DNA from: Dinoroseobacter sp042096155
GTDB taxonomy: Bacteria > Pseudomonadota > Alphaproteobacteria > Rhodobacterales > Rhodobacteraceae
Assembly: GCA_042096155.1 (NCBI GenBank)
Contig: JBELMC010000051.1
Span: 1-20,757, forward strand
Length of the DNA: 20,757 bases
Reading direction: 5' to 3'
Position numbers and translations under genes: made by a program
The notes under the pieces: generated by a model
The model's database searches: none
What the model was told of the DNA's origin: nothing
The model's input: the letters and a program-made list of their open reading frames with translations, nothing else
In this document: positions 13,675 to 20,757 of the stretch, piece after piece
How positions within the stretch are numbered: position 1 is the stretch's first letter
Layout of the letters: every line of letters begins with the position of its first letter

Positions 13675-16077
13675 ATGACTTTGCTCCCTTCAAAGCTGAC
13701 CGATTGGTTTACTGCACGCAACTGGTCACTACATCCACATCAATTGGACATGCTCATCCGGGCGGACGAGCCGTCTTTGCTGCTGATCGCGCCGACCGGT
13801 GGTGGCAAAACGTTGGCGGGGTTTCTGCCCAGCCTGGCTGAGCTTGCAGACGGCAAACACAAGGGACTACATACGGTATATGTCTCGCCTTTGAAGGCAT
13901 TAGCTGCAGATATAAAAAGAAATTTACGCACGCCTGTGGACGAAATCGGTCTTCCAATCCGGATTGAGGATCGCACCGGAGATACCAGCGCAACCAAACG
14001 CAAGCGCCAACGTGCCGACCCGCCCCATATTTTGCTGACCACCCCGGAATCCCTCGCACTGTTGCTGTCTTACCCAGATGCATCTCGAATCTTTGCTGGT
14101 TTGCAAAGGGTCATCGTCGATGAGATCCATGCCTTGGCCGAGAACAAGCGCGGCGATCAATTGATGCTAGGCCTTGCGCGCCTGTCAAGTTTGGTGCCCG
14201 ACTTGCGTCGTGTTGGCTTGTCCGCGACAGTCGAGGATCCCGATGCGATCGCCAAGTTTCTGGCGCGACACCCAGATCCATGCCCGATATTGCGAGCCGA
14301 TCCTGGACCCGATCCCGACATTGAGATGTTGGATATCACCGAGGCCCCCCCTTGGTCGGGCGCGGGCGGACGCTATGCGGCTTCTGCGATCCTCGCACAG
14401 ATCAAAGCGCACAAGACCACGTTGATCTTTCACAACACACGCGCACAAGCAGAGATTTTTTTCCACCATCTCTGGCTCGCCAACACTGAGAGCCTGCCCA
14501 TTGGCATCCACCATGGCAGTCTAAGCCGCGCGCAACGTGAACGGGTCGAGAGCGCGATGGTCGCCGGACAGCTACGCGCGATTGTTTGTACTGGCTCGCT
14601 CGATCTCGGGATCGATTGGGGAGACGTCGATTTGGTGATCCAAGTGGGGGCGCCGAAAAACGTCAAGCGTCTGGTGCAACGGATAGGTCGTGCAAACCAC
14701 CGGTACAACGCACCGTCAAAGGCGCTCTTGGTGCCTGCTAACCGGTTCGAGGTTGTCGAGTGCAAAGCGGCCCTCGAAGCCGTGAAAGCCCACGATCTGG
14801 ATGGCGAGCCGCGCGGTCCAGGTCCACGAGATGTGCTGTGCCAGCATATTTTAGCAACCGCAGCGGCCGGCCCGTTTGTGCCCGATGACCTATTTGCTGA
14901 AGTTAAAACGGCAGGCAATTTTGCCCAGCTGGTGCGCGCAGAGTTTGATGATTGCCTTGAGTTTTGTGCCACTGGCGGCTATGCGCTACAGGCTTATGAT
15001 CGCTGGCAGCGCCTGATCGAGCGCGACGGAAAATGGCAGTTGCGCGACCCCCGTGCCGCCAGCAGCATTCGCATGAATATGGGGACGATCATTGACATCG
15101 AGACCCTCAAAGTCCGGATGAAGAACAGCCGCGGCGGGACACCGCTTGGTGAGATCGAGGAAAGCTTTGCTGCGACTTTGACCCCAGGGGACACGTTCCT
15201 AATCGGGGGCCAAATCGTGCGCTATGAAGGCCTGCGGGAGATGACTGTCGAAGTCACACGTCGCGCAGACAAACGTCCGAAGATCGCAACATTCAATGGA
15301 ACACGTTTTGCGACCTCGACCCAGCTGAGCCAGCGCATTCTGAACATGTTCCGTCAAGAGGACTGGCCCGAATTGCCCGCACACACGCGCTCTTGGCTGC
15401 ATCTGCAAAAAAAGGTCTCAAAGCTGCCCGAGGCAGACCGCGTGCTGATCGAGACCTTCCCGCAAGACGGACGCCACCATGTTTGCCTGTACGGATTTGC
15501 CGGGCGCAATGCACAACAGACGCTGGGTCTGCTGGTCACCCAGCGGATGGACGAGCTGCGGCTCGACCCGCTTGGCTTTGTCGCATCGGATTACGCGACC
15601 CTGATCTGGGGGCTGGAGCCGGTCACGGATCCAACGCCATTGCTTGCGCCAGATGGGCTGCGCGACAGTTTTGACCGGTGGCTTTCGGGCAATGCCGTGA
15701 TGAAACGGACCTTCCGCGCCAGCGCAACCATCGCAGGCCTCGTCGAGCGCAACACGCGCACTGGCCGCAAATCTGGACGCCAGGCGACGTTCAGCTCGGA
15801 TATCTTATATGACACATTGCTCAAATATGACCCCGACCATGTTTTGATGCAAATCACCCGCGAAGAGGCCACCAAAGGCTTGGTCGACTATGGCCGCATC
15901 GACGACATGCTGCGCCGAACCGAAGGGCGCGTGGACCATATGGCGCTTTCTCGTTTGTCGCCACTCTCTGCGCCCTTGTTTCTGGAAGTCAACCGCATTC
16001 CGGTCAAAGGTCAGGCCGAGGAACGTTTGTTGGCAGATGCCGCTGCCGCCCTTTTGGCCGATGCCGGTTTGTCTTGA
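13675..16077 (+). CDS. Ligase-associated DNA damage response DEXH-box helicase
   Basis: 800-aa superfamily 2 helicase of the Lhr-like, ligase-associated group. It shows Walker A APTGGGKT (39-46), motif Ia YVSPLKALAADI (69-80), LTTPESLALLL (121-131), motif II DEIH (149-152), SAT (183-185), TLIFHNTRAQAE, GSLDLGIDWGDVDLVIQVG and motif VI LVQRIGRANHR. A large Lhr-type C-terminal region follows, about 370 residues, with no obvious cysteine cluster. The family is found with an ATP-dependent DNA ligase, an exonuclease and PdeM, and is thought to act in DNA repair. ATG 13675 is chosen because the protein then begins near the LHPHQLDML motif as in homologues; the frame is open back to 13576, inside the previous gene. 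The ribosome binding site is weak. Confidence 0.92.
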   Translation: MTLLPSKLTDWFTARNWSLHPHQLDMLIRADEPSLLLIAPTGGGKTLAGFLPSLAELADGKHKGLHTVYVSPLKALAADIKRNLRTPVDEIGLPIRIEDRTGDTSATKRKRQRADPPHILLTTPESLALLLSYPDASRIFAGLQRVIVDEIHALAENKRGDQLMLGLARLSSLVPDLRRVGLSATVEDPDAIAKFLARHPDPCPILRADPGPDPDIEMLDITEAPPWSGAGGRYAASAILAQIKAHKTTLIFHNTRAQAEIFFHHLWLANTESLPIGIHHGSLSRAQRERVESAMVAGQLRAIVCTGSLDLGIDWGDVDLVIQVGAPKNVKRLVQRIGRANHRYNAPSKALLVPANRFEVVECKAALEAVKAHDLDGEPRGPGPRDVLCQHILATAAAGPFVPDDLFAEVKTAGNFAQLVRAEFDDCLEFCATGGYALQAYDRWQRLIERDGKWQLRDPRAASSIRMNMGTIIDIETLKVRMKNSRGGTPLGEIEESFAATLTPGDTFLIGGQIVRYEGLREMTVEVTRRADKRPKIATFNGTRFATSTQLSQRILNMFRQEDWPELPAHTRSWLHLQKKVSKLPEADRVLIETFPQDGRHHVCLYGFAGRNAQQTLGLLVTQRMDELRLDPLGFVASDYATLIWGLEPVTDPTPLLAPDGLRDSFDRWLSGNAVMKRTFRASATIAGLVERNTRTGRKSGRQATFSSDILYDTLLKYDPDHVLMQITREEATKGLVDYGRIDDMLRRTEGRVDHMALSRLSPLSAPLFLEVNRIPVKGQAEERLLADAAAALLADAGLS

Positions 16078-16092
16078 CCCCTTGCAAAGGGG
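16078..16092 (+). promoter_or_regulatory. Hairpin hiding the pdeM ribosome binding site
   Basis: CCCCTT-GCA-AAGGGG is a perfect 6-bp stem that starts on the base after the helicase TGA (16075-16077). Its 3' arm AAGGGG is the Shine-Dalgarno sequence for pdeM, 6 nt before ATG 16099. A ribosome ending translation of the helicase would melt the 5' arm and free the site, which suggests translational coupling. There is no T tract, so it is not a terminator. Confidence 0.7.
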
Positions 16093-16098
16093 CTCAAA

Positions 16099-16785
16099 AT
16101 GCGTTTGCTGCCGGTCATGACATCGTGCCCCATATCGTTGAACGGTGCGGCTCTGCATGCACTTGGATCCGGCGCGCTTTGGTGGCCAGATACCGGGATT
16201 TTAACTGTTTCAGACTTACATCTTGGCAAGTCGGAGCGGATGGCGCGTCGGTCCGGCAAACTTCTGCCGCCCTATGAAACCTTGGATACTCTGACCAGAT
16301 TGGCCACCGACTTGAATGACACAGCGCCGCGCACAGTAATTTGTCTGGGCGATAGTTTTGATGACCGCTTGGCCGCGTTTGCTTTGCCCGACCCGTTTCG
16401 CACAACATTGACGCAAATGATCGCAGGGCGAGAATGGATCTGGATCGAAGGCAATCACGATCCCGGCCCGACCGAGCTTGGCGGTACACATCTTGCAAGC
16501 TATGCCACGGGGCCTTTGGTGTTTCGACATATTGCAGATCAGACGGCGCAATCTGGTGAGGTTTCAGGCCACTATCATCCGAAGCATACACTGGCGACGA
16601 AAGGCCGCGCGATCACGCGGCCCGCATTCTTGTTCGATCACAAACGTCTGATCATGCCAGCCTATGGCGCCTATACCGGGGGGCTACGCAGTACAGATCC
16701 AGCCTTCACCCCGCTGTTTGATCGCAATATGTCGGCCGTGATGACCGGCGCTACGCCAACTGCAATTCCCCACTGTGAGCGCTAG
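16099..16785 (+). CDS. pdeM: Ligase-associated metallophosphoesterase PdeM
   Basis: 228-aa calcineurin-type metallophosphoesterase/endonuclease of the DNA ligase-associated group. All metal-binding motifs are present: SDLHLGK (38-44, Asp39 and His41), CLGDSFDD (82-89, Asp85), EGNHDPG (117-123, Asn119 and His120) and SGHYHPKH (156-163). It probably processes DNA ends or nicks before sealing. The start at 16099 has AAGGGG 6 nt upstream, inside a hairpin right after the helicase stop, so the two genes form a pair. Its last 35 bases overlap the leftward LytTR gene tail to tail. Confidence 0.92.
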   Translation: MRLLPVMTSCPISLNGAALHALGSGALWWPDTGILTVSDLHLGKSERMARRSGKLLPPYETLDTLTRLATDLNDTAPRTVICLGDSFDDRLAAFALPDPFRTTLTQMIAGREWIWIEGNHDPGPTELGGTHLASYATGPLVFRHIADQTAQSGEVSGHYHPKHTLATKGRAITRPAFLFDHKRLIMPAYGAYTGGLRSTDPAFTPLFDRNMSAVMTGATPTAIPHCER

Positions 16786-17560
16786 CGGACGTTTTATGGG
16801 GGGCCAATATGCCCGCAAGCTCCACCTGTCGCCGATAATTGCGGCTGACGGGCACTTCGCTGCCATCGCTTAATTTCAAAATAACGCGCCCTCCGTCAGT
16901 CCAGCAGCCATCAATCGCATCATATGCGACCCAATGCGACCGGTGAACCTGTAGACCCAACTGCTCATCCAGCTCATCGAGCGCATCGCCGAACCGCATC
17001 AAAAGCCGTTCTAATCCACGCTCGGTGACGACATGGACATAATGGTCCTCGACCGAGACGCGCACCAATCGACCCACACGCCCTTCAGGCAACCGTCTGA
17101 GCAATCTTGGCAGAGAGGCGCCGGCCTGATCACCAGCTTTGTCCATCATTTTCTGAACCATCAACATGAAGGCCCTCACCGTGAGCGACACAGAAACCAC
17201 TATTCCAAAGATCATCCAAACCGAGATATCAGGCGTAAACCAATGGCCGAACAACATTCGGCTCTTCAGCAAAATAAAACCGGTGAACAGAGCCGAAAAG
17301 CTAGACAGAGTTACTGTCGCCCTCATGAGAAAACTAAGTTTTGACAAATGGATATCAACGTAAAGTTCAATCGTCCGCGCAAGCACAATAGAAACGCCAA
17401 TCAATGAAAACCAAAACATGGCCCGTTCGAATGTCCCCATAATTGCATAGCTGCCAAGCGGGCCGGTCAAAGTGGTTATCAGGCCGCCTGCCACAAAGCT
17501 CAGCAGCGCGATGGGTGTAAAGACATATCTCGCCCAACCGGCAAAACCGTTCGAAACCAT
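16751..17560 (-). CDS. Membrane-anchored LytTR-domain transcription regulator
   Basis: 269-aa protein with four predicted membrane helices (about residues 12-33, 44-65, 79-99 and 113-134) and a C-terminal LytTR DNA-binding domain (about 163-247; VSVEDHYVHVVT, VHRSHWVA and VSRNYRRQVE are typical). It should bind DNA directly from the inner membrane, with no receiver domain, so the signal is probably sensed by the helices. ATG 17560 is preferred because AAGGG lies 10 nt upstream. An ATG at 17629 would add 23 residues, but its purine-rich AAGGGA touches the start codon with no spacing. It is 33 to 102 nt downstream of folD in the same direction and may be co-transcribed with it. Its 3' end overlaps pdeM by 35 bp. 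Confidence 0.87.
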   Translation of the reverse strand: MVSNGFAGWARYVFTPIALLSFVAGGLITTLTGPLGSYAIMGTFERAMFWFSLIGVSIVLARTIELYVDIHLSKLSFLMRATVTLSSFSALFTGFILLKSRMLFGHWFTPDISVWMIFGIVVSVSLTVRAFMLMVQKMMDKAGDQAGASLPRLLRRLPEGRVGRLVRVSVEDHYVHVVTERGLERLLMRFGDALDELDEQLGLQVHRSHWVAYDAIDGCWTDGGRVILKLSDGSEVPVSRNYRRQVELAGILAPHKTSASAHSGELQLA

Positions 17561-17662
17561 TACAAATGCGCCCTTTTGCAGACCAGGGCCATAAAAAAAC
17601 TGCCCCCATTCGTCAGTGTAACCATTCATTCCCTTACGTCAATTCGATACCGACGGTTTGAT

Positions 17663-18559
17663 CTAGGTTGTCAGCTCTTTGGGCTCTGGTAAGTGATTGG
17701 ATCGGCAGCACGCCGTCAACGTATTTGCCAACAGACACGCGATGGTCATCGGCCCCACTCCGCCTGGTACAGGTGTAATTGCACCCGCAACTGCTTCAGT
17801 GCTGGCGAAATTCACGTCGCCAACCAGCTTTGTCTTGCTGTCGTTTTCGGGATTTGGAATTCGATTGATCCCCACATCAATCACGGTCGCGCCTGGTTTG
17901 ACCCAATCGCCGGTGACCATTTCCGGGCGTCCGACCGCCGCGACCAGAATATCCGCAGCGCGGCAGAGCCTCTCGATATCCTTGGTGCGCGAATGGGCGA
18001 TTGTTACCGTGCAACTGTCGCCCAGTAACAATTGCGCCATCGGTTTGCCAACAATATTTGACCGCCCGATCACAACCGCGTTCAACCCGGACAACGACCC
18101 ATGATGATCGCGCAGCAACATCAGGCAGCCCAGCGGTGTGCAAGGCACTAAACTTTTTTGTCCAGTCCCCAGAAGCCCCACATTCGAGATATGAAACCCA
18201 TCGACATCCTTGGTTGGATCAATCGCATTGATCACCAAATCGCTGTCCAGATGATCCGGCAGCGGCAATTGCACCAATATACCGTGGATCATTGGGTCCG
18301 CGTTCAGCTGCGCGATCAACGTCAACAAATCCGCCTCTGACGTGGTCACATCCAGCCTATGCTCAACTGAATGCATGCCAACCTGCACTGTCTGCTTGCC
18401 TTTGTTGCGCACATAGACCTGACTTGCCGGGTCTTCACCGACCAAAACAACGGCCAGCCCTGGCCGGATGTCGTGTTTGGCCTTCAAATCCGCCACATGC
18501 GCGGCCACCTGACCCCGCACCTTCGCTGCGAAAGACTTACCATCAATCAACTGCGCCAT
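17663..18559 (-). CDS. folD: Methylene-THF dehydrogenase / methenyl-THF cyclohydrolase FolD
   Basis: 298-aa bifunctional cytosolic enzyme that interconverts 5,10-methylene-, 5,10-methenyl- and 10-formyl-tetrahydrofolate with NADP. The catalytic YxxxK motif is Y49-K53, Gln97 sits in QLPLPDHL, DVDGFH lies at 118-123, and the dinucleotide-binding signature GRSNIVGKP at 165-173. The closing PVPGGVGPMT segment is intact. Length is normal for the family. A GAGAGAG ribosome binding site lies close before the ATG. It is 77 bp downstream of fhs and with it forms a formate-to-methylene-THF pathway. Confidence 0.97.
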   Translation of the reverse strand: MAQLIDGKSFAAKVRGQVAAHVADLKAKHDIRPGLAVVLVGEDPASQVYVRNKGKQTVQVGMHSVEHRLDVTTSEADLLTLIAQLNADPMIHGILVQLPLPDHLDSDLVINAIDPTKDVDGFHISNVGLLGTGQKSLVPCTPLGCLMLLRDHHGSLSGLNAVVIGRSNIVGKPMAQLLLGDSCTVTIAHSRTKDIERLCRAADILVAAVGRPEMVTGDWVKPGATVIDVGINRIPNPENDSKTKLVGDVNFASTEAVAGAITPVPGGVGPMTIACLLANTLTACCRSNHLPEPKELTT

Positions 18560-18636
18560 GTGTCTCTCTCTTTATTTCGTCGAGAATATCTCTCTAGAAG
18601 ATAGTGCGCCGCCCACAAGCGCAGCGCCACCTGCTT

Positions 18637-20313
18637 TTAGAACAAACCTTCAACAAGAGCTTCTTCATTGATGCGGATCGTCTCAGCAGCCGGTTTGCGC
18701 GGCAAGCCCGGCATGGTCATGATTTCACCACAGATGGCGACAACGAAACCAGCCCCTGCGCTCAGACGCACTTCACGAACCGGAATATCAAAACCTGTTG
18801 GTGCGCCGCGCTGGTTCGGATCGGTCGAGAACGAATATTGCGTTTTCGCCATGCAAACCGGTAAATTGCCATAGCCTTGCGCGTCCCATTCGGCCAGCTG
18901 AGCCAGGATTTTGGTGTCCATGGCCGCACCATCGGCCCGATAGATCTTGGTCGCAACTGTGTTAATCTTGTCTGCAAGGCTCATCTGATCGGGATAGATC
19001 GGCGCAAAATTGGACATACCGCTCTCAGCGATCTCGGCCACGCGGGTCGCCAAATCGGTCACACCTGCCCCACCATCAGCCCAGTGTTTACACAAGAACG
19101 CCTCTGCCCCCTGACCCTCGACAAAGGTTTGTACTGCGGCGACCTCGGCATCTGTGTCCGTATAGAAATGGTTGATTGCGACAACAACCGGCACCCCAAA
19201 ACTTTTGATGTTCTCAATATGGCGCGCAAGATTTGCGCCACCGGCGGTCACCGCCTCGACATTTTCGGCGCCCAGATCGCTCTTGGCCACGCCACCATTC
19301 ATCTTCAAAGCCCGAATTGTGGCCACCAACACCACCGCGTCAGGCGCCAGACCGGCCTTACGGCATTTGATGTTCATGAATTTTTCAGCCCCCAGATCGG
19401 CGCCAAAACCGGCCTCAGTGACAACAAAATCAGCCAGTTTTAGCGCGGTCTTGGTGGCAATAACGGAGTTACACCCATGGGCGATATTGGCGAACGGGCC
19501 ACCATGGACAAAGGCCGGGTTGTTCTCAAGGGTCTGCACCAGGTTCGGCTGCATTGCGTCGCGTAACAGGACAGTCATCGCACCGTCGGCCTGAATATCA
19601 CGACAATAGATCGGAGACTTATCCCGGCGATATGCCACAATCATATCACCCAACCGCTTTTGCAGATCATCCAGATCGTTGGACAGGCACAGGATTGCCA
19701 TGACCTCTGAAGCCACGGTTATATCAAATCCAGTCTGCCGCGGAAAACCATTCGGCACGCCGCCCATCGAGGACATGATATCGCGCAAGGCGCGGTCATT
19801 CATGTCCAGGACACGACGCCAAACGACGCGACGTTGGTCGATCTCAAGGCTGTTGCCCCAGTAAATATGATTGTCGATCATCGCCGACAACAGGTTATGA
19901 GCGGACGTAATCGCGTGAAAATCACCGGTGAAATGCAAATTCATGTCTTCCATTGGGACAACTTGTGCATGCCCGCCCCCCGCAGCGCCCCCCTTCATTC
20001 CGAAATTTGGGCCAAGCGAGGCTTCGCGAATACAAATCGCCGCGTTCTTACCGATTTTGTTCAGGCCATCCCCCAAACCCACGGTCGTGGTCGTTTTTCC
20101 TTCACCCGCCGGGGTCGGGTTGATCGCGGTCACAAGAATCAGCTTACCATTGTCGCGATCCACCAGAGAGTTGATAAACCCCTGGTCCACCTTTGCTTTG
20201 TCATGACCATAGGGAAGCAGATGCTCCCAAGGAATGCCCAGCTTGGCTCCGATCTCTTGGATCGGGCGTTTTGAAGCACTGCGCGCAATCTCGATGTCAG
20301 ACTTATGTGTCAT
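18637..20313 (-). CDS. fhs: Formate-tetrahydrofolate ligase
   Basis: 558-aa ATP-dependent formyl-THF synthetase, which joins formate to tetrahydrofolate to give 10-formyl-THF. The P-loop TPAGEGKT (67-74) with the following TTTVGLGDGLNK is intact, as are GLRKPAAE-like C-terminal features (LPRKPAAETIRINE). Length matches the family. The start has GGGAAG 6 nt upstream of the ATG. In roseobacters this enzyme serves assimilation or disposal of C1 units from methylated compounds. Together with FolD it feeds purine and methionine synthesis or runs in reverse toward formate. Confidence 0.97.
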   Translation of the reverse strand: MTHKSDIEIARSASKRPIQEIGAKLGIPWEHLLPYGHDKAKVDQGFINSLVDRDNGKLILVTAINPTPAGEGKTTTTVGLGDGLNKIGKNAAICIREASLGPNFGMKGGAAGGGHAQVVPMEDMNLHFTGDFHAITSAHNLLSAMIDNHIYWGNSLEIDQRRVVWRRVLDMNDRALRDIMSSMGGVPNGFPRQTGFDITVASEVMAILCLSNDLDDLQKRLGDMIVAYRRDKSPIYCRDIQADGAMTVLLRDAMQPNLVQTLENNPAFVHGGPFANIAHGCNSVIATKTALKLADFVVTEAGFGADLGAEKFMNIKCRKAGLAPDAVVLVATIRALKMNGGVAKSDLGAENVEAVTAGGANLARHIENIKSFGVPVVVAINHFYTDTDAEVAAVQTFVEGQGAEAFLCKHWADGGAGVTDLATRVAEIAESGMSNFAPIYPDQMSLADKINTVATKIYRADGAAMDTKILAQLAEWDAQGYGNLPVCMAKTQYSFSTDPNQRGAPTGFDIPVREVRLSAGAGFVVAICGEIMTMPGLPRKPAAETIRINEEALVEGLF

Positions 20314-20338
20314 GATAACTTCCCTGTTTGAATGTCGG

Positions 20339-20358
20339 CGGTCATATACCGTTACGGT
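20339..20358 (-). promoter_or_regulatory. Overlapping inverted repeats in the fhs leader
   Basis: CGGT (20339-20342), ACCG (20348-20351) and CGGT (20355-20358) allow two mutually exclusive 4-bp hairpins. The bases 20348-20358 (ACCGTTACGGT) also form a perfect 11-bp palindrome around one base, a possible operator. It ends about 25 bp before the fhs start. No known riboswitch pattern was recognised. Confidence 0.35.
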
Positions 20359-20380
20359 GCCTGAGCCGAGCTTTTAGCAA

Positions 20381-20752
20381 TTCTTCGGGTACCAAACACG
20401 GGGGATTGCGACATTTTTGACTGTGAAGGCGGCGTAAAATGTGTGGCGCGTTTCGGATCCAAACCCCATGACGCACCTGTGGGCCGCGCATGGTTTTTGG
20501 ACAGGCAGAACCCCTTCTTTATCAAATTGACCCAAACTGTCTCATTGGCGAGGATATCAGTTACGATACGGACAAAATGGCGTGTTTTCGCGTCACAGCC
20601 ATCCCGTTCTTGAGGACCCTTGGGCGGGATCAAGTCATCTGGCGACAAGCCTGCGGTCACGGTTTGGGGCCCCGAACGCCAATTCGCGCATTTATCGCCG
20701 TATGACCTGCCCCGGGTTTACCGGAGAGTAAAACACTCCAAAGGTGAGCCTT
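20381..20752. other. Intergenic region upstream of fhs, unassigned
   Basis: Open frames of 71-102 codons exist on both strands (for example 20352-20660 leftward, 20490-20705 rightward), but neither has a recognisable domain, clear ribosome binding site or coding-like start. The stretch presumably holds the fhs promoter and the leader of a rightward gene. Near the end, GGAG-A-GT ... AC-A-CTCC (about 20722-20739) can form a small stem just before AAGGTGAG. Confidence 0.4.
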
Positions 20753-20757
20753 ATGAC
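20753..20757 (+). CDS. Possible start of a rightward gene, cut by the window edge
   Basis: An ATG at 20753 follows AAGGTGAG with about 4 nt spacing, a plausible ribosome binding site. Only five bases are visible, so the product is unknown and the call rests on the ribosome binding site alone. Confidence 0.3.

Noticed and set aside
14430..14972. Leftward 180-codon frame inside the helicase gene
   Set aside because: Antisense to conserved helicase motifs; Ser/Arg-rich composition; no support.
16078..16092. Hairpin after the helicase as a terminator
   Set aside because: There is no T tract after the stem and the next gene starts 7 bases later using the 3' arm as its ribosome binding site.
20490..20705. 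Rightward 71-codon frame upstream of fhs
   Set aside because: No ribosome binding site, no domain and no convincing composition; kept as unassigned intergenic sequence.
20381..20757. Riboswitch (SAM/SAH, glycine or tetrahydrofolate type) upstream of fhs or of the edge gene
   Set aside because: None of the conserved cores I know for these classes could be found on either strand.

Overview
The window looks like chromosomal DNA of a marine Roseobacter-group alphaproteobacterium (Rhodobacteraceae). This is inferred from moderate GC content, protein character, a roseobacter-like Flp pilin and the pairing of a Tad pilus locus with fhs-folD. No rRNA, tRNA, CRISPR array or prophage was seen.

Left edge (1-1953): a decayed IS481-type transposase relic (about 48-487), then about 180 bp with nothing recognisable, then a leftward secreted lytic transglycosylase. 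Next comes a probable unannotated leftward small gene (1646-1852). Its stop codon overlaps a rho-independent terminator, and it diverges from the pilin gene across about 100 bp.

Centre (1954-13628): a rightward Tad (tight adherence, Flp-type IVb pilus) locus. The order is flp pilin, rcpC/cpaB, rcpA/cpaC secretin, OmpA-like lipoprotein, tadZ/cpaE, tadA/cpaF ATPase, tadB, tadC, two TPR lipoproteins (tadD-like), tadV/cpaA prepilin peptidase, and an AAA+ ATPase with a winged-helix-like N-terminus. TadV would cleave the pilin. TadA would power assembly on the TadB/TadC inner-membrane platform, TadZ would place the machine, and RcpA with the OmpA and TPR lipoproteins would form the envelope and outer-membrane channel. 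A strong hairpin after flp probably terminates most transcripts, so pilin can be made in excess. The TadE/F/G minor pilins are absent and must be elsewhere if the system works. From tadA to the ATPase the genes are tightly packed, several with 1-nt overlaps.

Right-centre (13675-16785): a ligase-associated DEXH helicase and the metallophosphoesterase PdeM, two of the four genes of a DNA-repair cassette usually found with an ATP-dependent ligase and an exonuclease. A perfect hairpin directly after the helicase stop sequesters the pdeM ribosome binding site, which suggests translational coupling.

Right edge (16751-20757, leftward): fhs and folD (formate entry into tetrahydrofolate C1 metabolism), followed by a four-helix membrane protein with a C-terminal LytTR DNA-binding domain. 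The last gene overlaps pdeM tail-to-tail by 35 bp. The final 440 bp hold the fhs leader, unassigned sequence and possibly the first codons of a rightward gene.

No clearly novel multi-gene system is evident. The best leads are the small gene beside flp, the AAA+ ATPase at the end of the Tad locus, the helicase-pdeM hairpin, and the LytTR membrane regulator behind the C1 genes.
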